A stretch of DNA of 64,000 bases from Hypholoma sublateritium FD-334 SS-4 (Eukaryota; Basidiomycota; Agaricomycetes; Agaricales; Strophariaceae): NCBI GenBank assembly GCA_000827495.1, contig KN817556.1:186001-250000 (forward strand). The letters are read 5' to 3'. The translations under genes and the position numbers were made by a program. Of this stretch, positions 1 to 12,480 are shown piece after piece; the stretch's first letter is position 1, and each line of letters starts with the position of its first letter. Under the pieces are notes generated by a model that had not been told where the DNA came from, searched no databases, and worked only from the letters and a program-made list of their open reading frames with translations.

Positions 1-374
1 CCGGGCTTGTCTCAATACCCATGAGCTGCACGGAGCATAAACATATGTTAGCGCGCATGCCGGGTTGGCTGGAACGCGGAGCTCCGGGCGACTTACGCCC
101 TGATCGAAGAGACCCTGGATGACGGCAGGGTCCATCGACTCGTTCTCATCCATCTCCCGGACGCGGGGCGCGACGACGTCGGACGCGAAGCGCCTCACTA
201 GGGAAATGCGGGGTAGCGTTAGGGGCGTGCGGGTCACACCGGCCTAGCGGTAACCTCCTGCGACGTACCTGCGTCGCGCAGCATGATCTCCTCATCGCTG
301 AATGTGTTCAACGACCGTGGGATTCCGACCAGTTCTTCCCGCCTGCATGGGGTGGTCGAAAGCGCTCTATACAT
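1..374 (-). CDS. Short/branched-chain acyl-CoA dehydrogenase, 5' end only
   Basis: This is the N-terminal part of a mitochondrial acyl-CoA dehydrogenase of the ACADSB type, which oxidises short branched acyl-CoAs from isoleucine breakdown. The start codon is at 374-372. Exons are 374-269, 197-97 and 25-1, and the gene runs off the left edge. The joined reading frame contains NTFSDEEIMLRDA, then VREMDENESMDPAV, IQGLFDQG and LMGIE, which is the typical start of the family's N-terminal helical domain. Introns have GTACGT and GTAAGT donors and a CTAAC branch point. The mature domain begins almost at once after a short leader rich in basic and hydroxylated residues, consistent with mitochondrial import (inference). 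The catalytic glutamate and FAD-binding parts lie outside the window. Confidence 0.9.
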
Positions 375-2302
375 CGCGCGTCCAACAAATTAGCACTCGC
401 CAAATGGCTTGGTTGGGGCACTAAGTTCACCTGGCTGCACCGAGGATGGAGCGGGTACGAAGAACTTTGGTTGAGCGGGCGACGGTGGAGAGCATATTGT
501 CTGGCGATACGAAATGAGAGAGGGGCAAAGCGAGAAGGTTATGTTACATGTAGGTTCGCCGGAGCATGTGTTTTATACTTAGCGCGCATAACAGGTCATG
601 TGACGTTGTGGCATCAGCTACTTGCTTGCGCTTCCCCTTGCGGCTATCCGTCTTCAATTGGCAAATTCCATCCCTGCCGCAGATTGTAACTCGCCGAATA
701 GTGACATCTTTCTCTCGTGGATTTCACGCCGTCTCCAAGCCGTCTCGCAGACACCCTCACTGTCACTTCCGCTGATCATCAAGAATCAGCCCTCGACACC
801 TCGTTGACGCTTTCTGTGCCAACTGGCTGTTTTCCTACAGTAGTGTCGTTCCTGAATCCTCATTGACGATGACAACTGTAGCTCTGCTATGTCTATGTTC
901 CCGCATTACGTCGTTCTCGGATGCGACTCAAATGCAACTGGGCCCACAATTGCGGTTCACAAGGCTTTCTTGGGTTGAGCTCTACGTTGCCACAGGCTCC
1001 CCATCTTATCGACAACAATCCTCCTTTACTACCTGATAGGAAGCTCCTACGGAACTCATTTTCGCCATTTGCTAGTGCGTTCCCATTACTTGATACTCTA
1101 ACACCTTTTCAGTGTGTTTTGCAGATATAACATCGTCAACTCCCACAACTCCTGAGTCCTGCCACGCCTTCGACTTCCGCAACGTCATCGACTCTCCCAA
1201 TGCATTCGACACCCCCAACACCGGTGCCTCTGTCTACATCTGATCCGTTAGTCTTCCCATCTCGTTTGCTTACCTTTACATCGCAATCTTCTACGGAGTA
1301 TCCACCTCAACATGTCTCTAATGGATGGGACAATGCTGGTACAGTGGTATGCCTCTTTCACACCACTGTTGAAACTCCAAAACTCACCATTTGATCCCTC
1401 GAAACACGATATATCTGCCGCTCAATTAGCAGACGTTAACGTGAACCATTCAAATTTTGGCAAAACGACTACTTCTATGAACAATGCTGCAGCCTAGGGG
1501 TCAACTCTGAATATAGAAACTATTGCTGCAGAAGAAAGACACTTTGCGTGATGGCTCGTCATATTTTCAGGAATTGTTTGTGGGCGTGACGGCAAAGCTG
1601 GCCACAGACCAAGGCTGCGAAGACATTTTTTGAGTAGCAGGTAAACTTTGCTGGAGGTGGATCAAGTACGACGCTACTTGGAATGACGGCGGTCGAATCA
1701 CCTTGCATCAATTAATATCTCTTGTTAACAGAGCAGCGTAGGTTCGATCTTTCTTCATTGTCAAGCATGTCACTTACACATTTATTGTAAGGTCTTTGGC
1801 TCGTGCTTCAGGCGCTGGTTTGGCGCTGGTTCATCGATCTTGTATCGGACAACTTCTTGATTTCTTGAAAATTTATTTGTATAGTGCTCTTTAAAGCTGA
1901 ATGTGTTGATAATATAATGTCGAGAGCTTTTCCTTCCTGCGATTGCAAATATATCACTCGAAATCGACGCCTCGCGTGCATGTCAAAGCAGCGATTAACG
2001 CTTGCCGGCCTCATGATTATACATTTAAGTTTGATTTAAGTATCTTGAGAATCATGAGATAAATTTTATGTAAAGCGTTCCACGACATGATCTGTGATTT
2101 AACCAGATTTATGAAGCCGCAGAGGTCATTTTCAAGAACAATTTGTCAAGCAAACAACAAGCGAGCAGGCTGCAGAATTCAATCGGAATTCAAGAGCTTT
2201 GAAAATAATAAGTCCGTTCGCCGATCATGTGACCTCGCCCCTGCGGCTTTGTCGTCTCAGGCTCCGAGTCTAAGCTCTTGGTACGCGCACCTCATCATCA
2301 TC
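375..2302. other. Gene-poor stretch between divergent genes
   Basis: This 1.9 kb lies between the divergently transcribed acyl-CoA dehydrogenase and the BIG1-like gene and should hold both promoters. Only short ORFs occur, on both strands. A plus-strand stretch around 1150-1500, and another near 1540-1610, has locally protein-like composition but is broken by stops and lacks convincing splice sites, so it could be a degraded gene or chance. No repeat, RNA gene or transposon end was recognised. Confidence 0.5.
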
Positions 2303-3411
2303 ATGGTCGTCCGTCTCCTCCTCGCTGCCGCCGTCGCCCATGTCGCCCTCGCCTACTCAAACACATCACCACTAGTAGCATGGTCCTCATCGGGGTATGT
2401 GGTTCCCTTCTTCGACAGCATACTCGCTAAACAAGTTATCGCGCAGTTCACTCAGCCTTGAGGCATTGTCGTCCCAACTAGGGCCCACAGTGCACTCGCT
2501 GTCTCTCATCGAGAGCATATTCAACGGAGAAGATGTGTGCGGACATGACGCAGTCATTCTCGTAGCCCAACCTGGGGTACGCACGACCCATCTCATCTAC
2601 AAGTATATATGCTAAATATTCCGAAAGCTTCACTCCTCCGACCTGCGTACGCTGCCACCGCATAGCCGCCTCGCCAGAAGTCTAGCATCGACGCCTTCAG
2701 CACGACAGTTTCCTTATGTCCCTTCATACTCCTCGCTCGATATTGCGGACCTCGGCGACCAGCTTGCAGCGAAGTGCAATTCGCGATTCGTATACTATCC
2801 AGCAGGTGTTGGCGCTATTGAAGACGACAGACAGATCCAGCACGGAAAGAAGCACGTCGTATGTTTGTCAATGCCGGACCTTGACCAGTCGGGACGGGCA
2901 AGGAAGGAGGCTATGAACGACCACGGTGAGCATACTTTCTGGCGTCATTATCGCTCTCTCCGACATCTATTTCATTTTATTTGCGTCATCCTTGTATTTA
3001 TTCCTGAAACTAACGTACATCCCAGAATCTCTCCTCTCCTCTGACCTCGCGTCCCTCGCCGCCACCTTCCCAAATCACCTCGTCGTCTACACCGGTTCGA
3101 CCCCCTCATCGCACATGCCCACAAAACGTCAATCATCGCCCACGCCCGACCGGCCCATCCTCGACCTCTCCGAAGTCGCCACCTCCACCCCAAAGTCTGC
3201 GTCCGCCGCGGCGAATACGACATTGCCGGAGGGCGGTATACTAAAGCGCTACCAGCTCCTCACGCCCGCACTCATCACGGGCCTGCTCGTCGCGTTCTTC
3301 CTTCTCGTCCCCGTGCTCTACTTCGCGCTTGGCACGCTGGCCAGCATCCAGATCCCGATCCGGTCGGACGTCGGTAAAACGTTTAGCGCGCTCGAGAAGA
3401 AGAACCAGTAG
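2303..3411 (+). CDS. BIG1 / VOA1-like ER membrane protein
   Basis: Exons 2303-2394, 2447-2576, 2628-2925 and 3026-3411 join in phase to 301 residues. The protein begins with a signal peptide (MVVRLLLAAAVAHVALA), has a lumenal domain, and ends with one membrane segment near residues 255-285 (LLTPALITGLLVAFFLLVP), then ALGTLASIQIP and a short cytosolic tail. This layout and the conserved C-terminal segment match the BIG1/Ac45-VOA1 family. Yeast members sit in the ER, where BIG1 is needed for beta-1,6-glucan in the cell wall and VOA1 for assembly of the V-ATPase V0 sector. I cannot separate these two roles from sequence. The tail ends in EKKNQ, a dilysine-like ER retrieval signal (inference). 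Confidence 0.8.
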
Positions 3412-4103
3412 ATGGCGGGTGTGTAGTGCGCAGCGGAAAGGGGGTCGGTGGGTAGCAGGGCGCATTTGTTGAATTTTGCCGTGGTATATCGCATCACAAA
3501 CTCAACACAAACTCGTTAATAGCTCGAGGACTCTTTTCCCCCGTACACCTATTTATTACCAACCATCCGAGCCTCACCCTTCCATGATTCGTAGATATAT
3601 GCACTGCATATATCGGCCTGCGCAGCGTCAGACCAGTCCAACCCGCTGCAAACAATTGTCGGCAGTCAAAATGGTTTCAAATTACGTCGTGAACAAGAGT
3701 GCGACATGCTGCGATATATGTACAGTGCGGAATAGATAGAAATGCCAATGGGTACTGAGTACTGAGTTTGCATGTACGTTGAATAGGCGGCATGACAAAA
3801 TGCAGAAATTAAGGATGGAGATGCAGTGAACGAGACAAGGCGACGTAGAATGCATGAGAGTGGAAAAGACAATGTGGGATCTTGGCAGATAGCATGCGAC
3901 AACAGAAAGGAAAGGGGAGAGAGGAAAGATATCGTAGTGATGGTACGAACATTGACAACTACAAGTTCCTAACGGATAATATGCGCAAAATAGTAAGTGA
4001 TAACGTATGCATGTAAGAGGTACAAAAAGGAGCCGAGAAAAATACACAAAAAAGTAGAATGAGCACTCAAAAGGCTAGGCGACGCCCGCGGCACGGCTTG
4101 TGG
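3412..4103. other. Convergent 3' region
   Basis: This 0.7 kb separates the 3' ends of the BIG1-like gene (+) and MED13 (-). It should contain both 3' untranslated regions. The ORFs on both strands here are short, overlap each other and show no family features. No other element was recognised. Confidence 0.6.
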
Positions 4104-7100
4104 TCATATTTCCACTACCGCTTCCAGCCGGTCCCATTCGCGGTCTAGCGCCATCCGCATTGCGTCCACCGCCGCGAGGTGCAGCGGCAGCCCGCGGTGC
4201 CCGCCGACGCCATCGAGCCGCATGCGTACCGCCGCAAGCACCGCGAGCTCGTAATAGTTGCGAGACACCTCGTCAAGCAGCGTACGATCGTCCGGCGGTG
4301 CCAGAGCGTGCGGCTGAGCCGCCGAGTGGAACGTGCGCAGCAGATGCACTGCAGTCGTGCATACGACAGACGTAGATGCTGCGTGCGGGACGCGAATGAG
4401 GAGCGCCGTGTAGGGGGGGAGGATGGTAATGGGGTGCGGTGGGACCGCGGGCGACGGGACGAGGTTCGCACTGGAAGAGGCCGCGGGCGTGTGGACCCGT
4501 TGCACCGGCGGGTATAGGGTATCTGGCACGCTGGGGTGTGGGTATGGCTGCGGCGAATAGGGAGAAGAGAACGCAGGTGATGTGGGTTCGGGAACGAGCG
4601 ACAGCGAGAGACTGAGGTCACTTTGCGAAGGCGGGATGGATATTGGGATGCGGTGAGTGGGGAAAATGACGTATGTCATCGCTGAAACGTCGGTGTACAC
4701 CGGTGTCTGCTTTGACGCAGAGACTGACCGTACTTGAGAACCTGCGCGCGAGTGATCCAATAGCAGAGTCGCCGTCGTAGAGGATTTAGACGGGATGAAT
4801 GACCAAGCTGCGTCTGGTACAACGCAGACAAGTGTATGGTGGAGCGGTGGCTGCTCGTGCGACGCTGCAACATGCACAGTGAGGTACTCCGTCCAAGCTA
4901 CAAGAAAAATGTCAGTACTTGACTACATACATGGAGAAAAACATACCCTGCAGTTCCCTCTCTGACATCACCCCAAGTCGCGCAAATATCACACGCCATT
5001 CCACGTTGGTCTTCTTGGCGAACTGCATCGCAAACTCCCATACACGACGCACCGTATACTCCTCCAGGGTGCCGCCTTCCTCCTCACCTTCAGGAGGCTG
5101 CGCGAGCCACACTCCCGTCTCGTATGCCTCTCCACGCTGGTCCACGCACGTTGCGATAATCCACTTTCCGCAAGCTGTTAAGTGATATCCGACATGGAGC
5201 AGAGTGTGCCGGTCAAGCACATCGAGCGACGCATGCGCGGCCCGTGCATACGATACGCGGGTGTGCAGCGGCCTAGCGAGTGTAAACGACGGAGCCGCGA
5301 AGTATCGCCGCGTGTCATCGCCGAACGACAAGTTTGCGCGCTGTGTGCGTAGGCGATCAACCACAACCAGGACGCGGTCGTACACAGAGAACGCCAGTTG
5401 ATCCAGCGCAGACTCGTAGCCCGCGGGCTTTTCGAGACTCGAGAACAGGTGTTGTTCGGGTATAAACTGGAAGATAAGCTGGCCGGTGCGGTAGTTAGCG
5501 GCGACTTTCTTGACCACAGAGAGAATTTGGCGGAGGATAGCGGAAGAAAGCGACATGACAGTGATGGGCAGTACAAAGAAGAGCATAATATTTGCCTGGG
5601 ATGTCATGCTTGCTATGAACGATGCTAGAACCAGTACGTTGAGTTTGGGTAATAGACCGAATTAAAGGGATGAAATATACCGAAGCTCTTACGGAACGTC
5701 GCATCAAACTTGAGCGGCACGAACCCATCCTTTGCACAAAATGTCGACGTCCCGAGACTCATAGTGCCGAAATGTTTGCCCTGCACCACTATGAGTCTTA
5801 TTACGCACCAATCACAGTCCCTAGCCAAACTCACCTGATAAGTACTGCGAAGGTTGGTCACCCAGGTATCCACCAGCGCCTGCGTCTGGCCGCCCTCATC
5901 CTCGAACAGGACAAACGCAGATACATCCTTGCGTCCACCAATAGGATCAAGCCCTAATTTTTCCCAAAATCGGATCGCCGTGGGCAACACCTGGATGACC
6001 GCGTCTCCTTTGCCAATCGAGATCATCGGCGCAGTGAGCGGCTGCAGCACAGCACCATCTTCTGTGCTAGAATCTGCGCACAAACATAGAAAGTCAGCCA
6101 CCGCACCCTCCAAATATAATGTCCACACACCAAGTCCAAACACCTCTGGAAGCCCCAGTCCCGCACGCACGCCAGGCACCCTGCTGAGTAGCGCCACAGC
6201 CGTGCGCGCATCGCTCGCCCACACCGCACCCCCAGACCGCGCGCCAACGCTTGCGGCGCGCCACGTCGCTGCCCAGACGGGGTTAGCGACAACTTCTTCG
6301 CCAACTGCCTGTGCCGCACCCTCGAGGCTGCGTCCGCGTTCGCTTGCCGCGCCCATTGTCGCCGCGGGCGACACCGGTGTCGGCACCGACGGCAGCGCGC
6401 CTGGACCAGGAAGTGTGGGAGGGAGTATCGCAGAACCAGGAGGACGCAGCGGTACGCTCAGGGCGAGCAGCGCCGCGTGCGCGAAATGCATGGGCAGCAG
6501 TGCGGGGCCTAGCGGGAGGTACGCCGGCGGCGGCGTCGCGGGCCGCGAGCGCAGCGGCGTATCCGGGCCGTCCTCGTCCTCATCCGCGTCCTCTTCCTCC
6601 TCCGACTCTGCCTCTGACACATCACCATCAGCCGTGGTGCTCGGTGGTGGGGGTGTCGCCCAGTCTTCGTGAGCGGCGCTGCCTGCCCATGGGACAGTGC
6701 GCTGTGGATCGCGCGTGCCATGCTGACCGGGCTTGCGCTTGACGCCGATCAGCTTGCGGACGACGCCGATGCGCGGGTCCGTAACCGCGTCGTAGCGCAG
6801 GCGCCAGCCACCCGATCCAGGACTCGAATCCGGCGCGGCTGCGCTGCGGTACGTATATCGCGCATGACCTGGCGATGCTGGTGCGTGTGGCACCTGGTCG
6901 CGCGCGTCATCATCTTCTGCCGGCGGACTGGGCAGACCCACGCCAAGTGCGAGCGCGAACTTCCCATGTGCGTACTTTCCGTCAGCACGACGATGCGACG
7001 CGGCAAATGGGATTGGATCGAAGCGCGACGCGCCACCGTCGTGCGGCGTCGGCAGACCATGAACAAGTGTTACCGCGCGCGGCGACAGGTGCACGCCAGG

Positions 7101-9583
7101 CGTCGCGGGCACCGACGACATCCCATCTGTCGCGCCGTGTCCAGGTAAGTGCTCATGCTCGTATGCATGGTGGTGCAGGGGTGTCGCACCATCGCCCGCG
7201 CCCGGCGTCCACATATGCTGCGCGTTCTGTGCCATACCTGTGTCGTGCAAGAAGTGTGTCGCAGGGGGAGACATTAGGCTACCTATGCCCGCTCCTGTGC
7301 TCCCACCGAAATGGCTGACAGGCGCAGAAGGCAGTGGGGCCCGCGGCGGACGGTCAAAAAAGCTGAAATCGTCGTCTGTGAAAGCATCCTCAAACTCTAA
7401 GCCGACGGCCCCTCGCGATGCCGCGCCTCCACCGCCGCCAGATGGTGCCACGCTCAGCGCTCCCATGTCAATGTCTGACATGCCCATGCTGCCCATGTCG
7501 CCCATGTCCATGCCCATACCACCCACATTCATTCCAAACGACAGCCCGAGGTCGCCCATGCCAAAATCCATGTCCATGTCCATGTCCATGCTGAGGTATG
7601 TCTCGCCCGCGCTGTCCATGCCGTAAAGGTCGTACGTCGCTCCCGATGGCGCAGCGGGGTGGGCTGACGCTGAGGCAATGGCAGGCATCGGTCTGTTGAC
7701 GGCTGGCATCGACATCGTTTCCGGCGGTATAGAGGGCATATCGCCAGATGGAAAGGCGGAATGGGGGCCTGATATAGAACTAGCGAGAGCGTTGCCGTGT
7801 GTGGATGACGAGGGATCATCAACAGCAGGAGACGTCGGGGCTGCCACGGTATGCGGGGTACCCTGAGGTGGCGAAGGATAATAATTCTGCATCGACACAG
7901 AGAGTGTAATCGGCGGCGGCGGCTGAGGCGGAAGAGAACGGCTGGCTAGAGTACTTGGCCCAGCGAGTGTGTTTGAATTAGGGTTGGTCTGTAAACTGGC
8001 GGCCTGACCTCCAATATTTGATGAGGTCAACGCGCCCATATGTTGTGTTGATCCTCCCGATGAACTTGCCTCGAGTGACGAAGGGGTGGGCGTTGTCATC
8101 GCCGCAGGCGTCGTGGCGTTCGCCCGCACGAGTCGAGGCGATGTGCTGACGCCATTTTCCCTCTCTCTTTTCAGCCGTTCGCGCTCGCGTTCTCTTTCTC
8201 TGACTACAGCGTCGACATACCCACCTACTTCGCTGGCAACTAACCTCAAGTCGCTCGTCTTCGAAAGTGTAAGGGCCCGGAAAGAGTGTAACGATTCTGA
8301 TGTGGGTGAGGTGAGGATAGCAGGGCGTTGCGCACGTGGTGCTATAAGTGGCGTATCAAGATTGCCTTGAGAGATATCTGATAGCGACGGAAGTGCAGGT
8401 GCGACTTGTGGGGAGGGTTGCAGAGGCGCAGGCAATTCCGGAATGTAATCAAGAGACGTACGGCTGGACGAGTGTGGGGTATAAGAAAGACATAATTCGG
8501 TGGGGTAGATGATGATGATACCCTTGTCTTCTCCCTGTTTATTCTCAACTTTTATCCAGCCGATGATAAATGTTGGACTCTGGGTCGAACTTTGTGGAGC
8601 GTCGGAGTGTGGTGATGGGTATTCCGCAGACAGGCTGGGTGTATTTTCCCATTGGCCTGCACCTAACCCTTGAAGTGAGGATTGGAACTGTTTAATTAGT
8701 CCTGTCGTAGGTCCTGTGTAGCTAGTGAGGTAGTAAGCGGGGGTGCCGTAAGGAAGCAGGGTGATTGGCGTCCCCGAGGGTAGCGGAAGAGAGCGGGCGA
8801 TGTCGAGAAAAGGTGTTGGGATGAGCATAGGATGTATTAGGAGCTGAGATGGGATGCCATCGGGCGTATATGAAAAGTGAATCTGCAATTGGCAAAATAC
8901 TAAAGGCCTTGTACACAATGAGTAGATGTATGCGCGTTAAAAATGGAGCGAAATACCGCGTGATAGCCTTGTATTGCCAATCTGAAGAAGGCGCAATTTG
9001 GCTCATTAGGAATCCATTCCTAAATCGCTTGACTTGACGCTTGACGGCGCATGCGGCCGAGGTGACGATGTCATCAATCACGCGAGAGCGCACGGCGTCG
9101 TAGAAATAGCTGAGAGCGGACCGCTTATCGGGATTGGGTAATAGCCTGTGGGACGACGTGTTAGCAATGGGCTTCGCCACTGCGAATGGACTCACGATGT
9201 CGACGGCGGTGGCGTGAAGGACGAGCACTCAGCCACTGCAGAATGTGATTAGCGAAAGCAGGTATGGTGTCACAGAAATACACACCTGAAAGCGATTCGA
9301 GGGGTAGAGAGGCAAGGAGCTGGGAATGGGCGTGAACATCGTTCTCAGTGGAGATCTTAAAGGCATAGAGAAATGGCTCTGGGCCAGTGTGAACACTGGG
9401 GAGAATGAGGTCGAGGAGGGAAGATGCGGAAGGGTTCCGGGCGAGGATGGTCTTGCGGGCAAGTTCGACAGCGTCAGAGGAAGCAGGAAAAAAGCGAACG
9501 TATGCGACGGCAGGTAGGGCGGGGAGGTCGAGGGAGGCGGCGAGGAGAGTGTCTGCTAACTGTGTCGGACGATGAGCAGACAT
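4104..9583 (-). CDS. MED13: Mediator of RNA polymerase II subunit 13
   Basis: MED13 is the largest subunit of the CDK8 kinase module and links that module to core Mediator in the nucleus. Exons are 9583-9286, 9235-9196, 9145-8957, 8907-5835, 5780-5681, 5624-4947 and 4897-4104; phases close to 1723 residues. The N-terminal Med13 domain covers about residues 1-300, including LPNPDKRSALSYFYDAVRSR and GIIIIYPTELCLS. A long low-complexity middle follows, with an Arg/Glu run (genomic 8160-8210), a Met/Asp run (about 7455-7610) and acidic stretches near 6560-6620. The C-terminal Med13_C/PIWI-like part includes FWEKLGLDPIGGRKDVSAFV and ends with a domain reading LTVHVAASHEQPPLHHTLV. The start lies 78 bp from the divergent DUF2433 gene. 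Confidence 0.92.
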
Positions 9584-9661
9584 CGCGGGAGGAGGATGAG
9601 GAACGCCGGCAAATGCCGAAACCGTATTTTTCTGTTTGCTCGTCGTTGTTGCTCTTGAAAG
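9584..9661. promoter_or_regulatory. 78-bp divergent promoter gap, MED13 / DUF2433 gene
   Basis: Only 78 bp separate the MED13 start codon (minus strand) from the start codon of the DUF2433 gene (plus strand). Both 5' untranslated regions and core promoters must overlap here or extend into the neighbour's coding sequence. No TATA-like box was seen. The shared gap suggests co-regulation, which is inference. Confidence 0.5.
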
Positions 9662-11839
9662 ATGCAGCCATCAACGACGACCAACACACGCGTCTCGCCG
9701 CTGCCGCGCCAGGTGAACAGCCAGACCAAGGTGCTCGACACCGCCCACGGCCGCATTCTATGCATCGCCGACATCCGTGGCCGGCTGTCTGCCCTCAACG
9801 ACCTCGCTCGCGAGGTCAACGCGAAGGCTATCATTCACACCGGCGACTTTGGGTTCTTTGGTCAGTGGTTCTGGTTGCCTGCTCATAGCCGTCGCTGATG
9901 ATCCCCAGAGGCCAACAGTCTCGAGCGCATTAATGACCGCACTCTCCGCCACCTCACCATGTACTCGCCCCTCATACCCAGCGCCCAGCGCACCCATCTG
10001 CTCCTCCCAGAGAACCCGCCTTCTCTGATTCGCTCGACGGTCAACATAGAACTGCTTTCCGAGTTCCCCCTGCTGCTTGCAGGCCAGCTCAAGCTCCATG
10101 TGCCCGTGTACACCGTATGGGGCGCCTGCGAGGATGTGCTGGTGCTTGAAAAATTCCGCTCGGGCGCCTATGCCATCGACAACCTGCACGTGCTCGACGA
10201 AGCGACGACCCGCTGTGTCGACGTCGGCGGCGTCAAGCTGCGTCTGTTGGGCCTCGGCGGCGCACTCGTTCCCCACAAGCTTTTTGATAATGGGGACGGA
10301 AGCGCGACGATCGCGGGTGGCCAGGGCACCATGTGGACCACCGCGCTGCAGATTGGCGAGCTTGTCGACACCGCGCAGCGCGTCTTTGACCCGACCGAGA
10401 CGCGTCTGCTTGTGAGCCACGCAAGTCCCGGGCGCGAGGGGATTATTGCTCAGCTCGCGCTAGTACTCAAGGCGGACCTCACCATTTCTGCAGGCCTGCA
10501 TTTCCGGTACGCGACGAGCTACAACGAGTTCAGCGTGCAGGGTGACTTTGAGGGCTTCCGGCACAAACTGGCGTTGGGCAAGGAGGGCTTTGACAAGGTG
10601 TGGGAGAGCGTCAAGGCGCAGGTGGATGCCGTCATCGACGAGAACCAGCGGGTGTTGCTTGACAAGGCGCTGAGCGTTGTCGAGCGTCTGCCGCCCGTTG
10701 CTGGACCTGGCGGCGGGGCAACTGGAGAGGAGCCTGCGTGGAAGAATTGCTGGAACTGGAACCTGTGTGATGCAGCGTATGGCTCACTCGTGCTTGATGT
10801 GAAGGAGGGCAGGATAAGTGCTGAACTCAAAAGCCAGGGTATGCCATTCTTTATGATTTTCATATTTTGCATCCACTAACCTTCGGATAGGATTCAACTA
10901 CTCATACCGCCGTTCGCAAGTATCCGCAACGCCCAGTACGCAGCCGGCCCCTCTGCCAGTTGTGCAGGCTGCCAGCGCGCCGCCCACGAAAGCGCCGACC
11001 CCTATCCCGGACCGCTCAAACTTACAAAGCAAACCCATGTCGACGCCTCCGCCGCCGCAGGCAGGCGATGGCAAGGAGAGTCCCGTGCCTAGGGTAAACG
11101 GCGCTGCGAAACCCAAAGCGAAGAAGGACCGCAAGGACGCTGCGTCGACGCCTGATCCTACGCCGTCGACGCCCGCGCCCGCCGCGCAAGCGCAGCAGCC
11201 TTCAACGTCTGGGACGCCCGACGCGGCGGCTAAGCCCGAAGAGGAGGTGAAGAGCCCCGGCGGTGATACAGGGAGTACCGGTGCACGCACGCCGAAGACG
11301 GGCAAGCCGCCGCGGCACCCCTGGACGATCTTCATGCGCATGCCGCCCAACTTCCAGGTCACAGAGGCGGAGATCAGGGAGTTCTTTGTAGAGTCCAAGG
11401 AGGGGGTGAGTGCTTCATGCGCATATACGCGCGTTATTGACAATTTCCTGCAGATCACACGTGTGAACCTTCCCCACCCTTTCGCAGGCAAGGCACGCCT
11501 GGCATACGTCGAGTTCGGCGACGAGGAGGCGATGAAGGCCGGGCTGGAGAAGCATGCGGAGGTGTGTCATATCTTACATGGCTCTTTTCTTCAACGCTGA
11601 CACGCGGGCGTCTACAGAAACTGAACGACATCACCCCCGACGTCAAGCAGGCGACGGACCGCGAGACGCGCGGCGAGAGCCCCTTCCGCGGCTTTGGCGG
11701 GCGCGGACGCGGACGCGGTGGGCCCGGCGGCGGGTACGCTGCACGCGGACTGTCTGCTGCCGGGCTAACGAGGGGCGGGCCGCGTGGCGGCGGGGCGGGA
11801 GGCGGCAGTGCGAATGGCGGTCACACGGAGGCATCCTGA
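9662..11839 (+). CDS. DUF2433 phosphoesterase-like protein with C-terminal RNA-binding-type region
   Basis: Exons 9662-9860, 9909-10838, 10891-11405, 11454-11561 and 11618-11839 join to 657 residues. Residues about 25-350 form a calcineurin-like phosphoesterase fold of the fungal DUF2433 type. The metal-site motifs are degenerate: ADIRGR where active enzymes have DxHG, HTGDFGFF for GD, WGACED for GNHD, and AGLHF for GHTH. A Pro/Ala/Thr-rich linker follows (about 355-470). Then comes an RRM-like segment, with WTIFMRMPPNFQVTEAEIRE as the first strand and helix and ARLAYVEFGDEEAM as the RNP1-like strand. The protein ends in an RGG-rich tail (RGRGRGGPGGG). I infer an RNA-associated protein with an inactive or altered phosphoesterase domain; its substrate is unknown. 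Confidence 0.82.
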
Positions 11840-12480
11840 GCCTGAGCCACCCGTGCCGAGGTCTGATTCCCGAAACAACACCAGTCGGTCTGCTCGCTTC
11901 CTTTTGGTCTTATTTTGTCATGCATGCTCTTCACGTCTCCTCCTGGCCCGTTTAATACTATTCTTTTTCGATGTTTGCCGTCGCCGTATTCCGAGCTGCG
12001 CGCTGTCACGCCGGCCGTCGCTGGTGAAGAAGTGCCTATCTACTTCTTCGTTCGCTCGCCTATGCGCAATCCCACTGCCTCGGAAATTCTCCTCTTTTCC
12101 TTTCCTTGCACCCATTACCCTTCGTACGCCAACCCCTTGTCGCGCGCATACATACCAATACCATACATACACCTATGCACCTCCCATATGCCATGCGCCT
12201 ACTGTGCTTCCTGCGCGCTGTCGCCCTGTATATGTGGTGGGTGTTAATATGATGTCCAGTGGTCCAAAGCTTGATAAGTACAGAACTAAAATTACAGAGT
12301 TAGGAAATGAGAGACCTGCTTATAAGCAGGTATGATGATACATGCATACATGTAGCGTAGCGATGTGATATATTCTTTTGCAGACAATAGCCTACTGCTC
12401 ATATGTGCAACTACTTCGCCATGTGGTACGCCACCGTAGAATATAAACACCGAATCAAAAAAAACTACTGGACCTCCGAG
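11840..12480. other. Convergent 3' region
   Basis: About 0.64 kb between the 3' ends of the DUF2433 gene (+) and DBR1 (-). It is rich in C/T tracts on the plus strand, and the several overlapping ORFs look like chance. It probably carries the two 3' untranslated regions. No element was recognised. Confidence 0.55.

Noticed and set aside
1150..1610. A gene between the acyl-CoA dehydrogenase and the BIG1-like gene
   Set aside because: Protein-like pieces exist, but they are separated by stops and could not be joined by plausible splice sites.
4100..8900. Long plus-strand ORFs opposite MED13 (for example 5854-6672)
   Set aside because: They are antisense shadows of GC-rich MED13 exons: the composition mirrors the low-complexity coding strand and no splice or family signal supports them.
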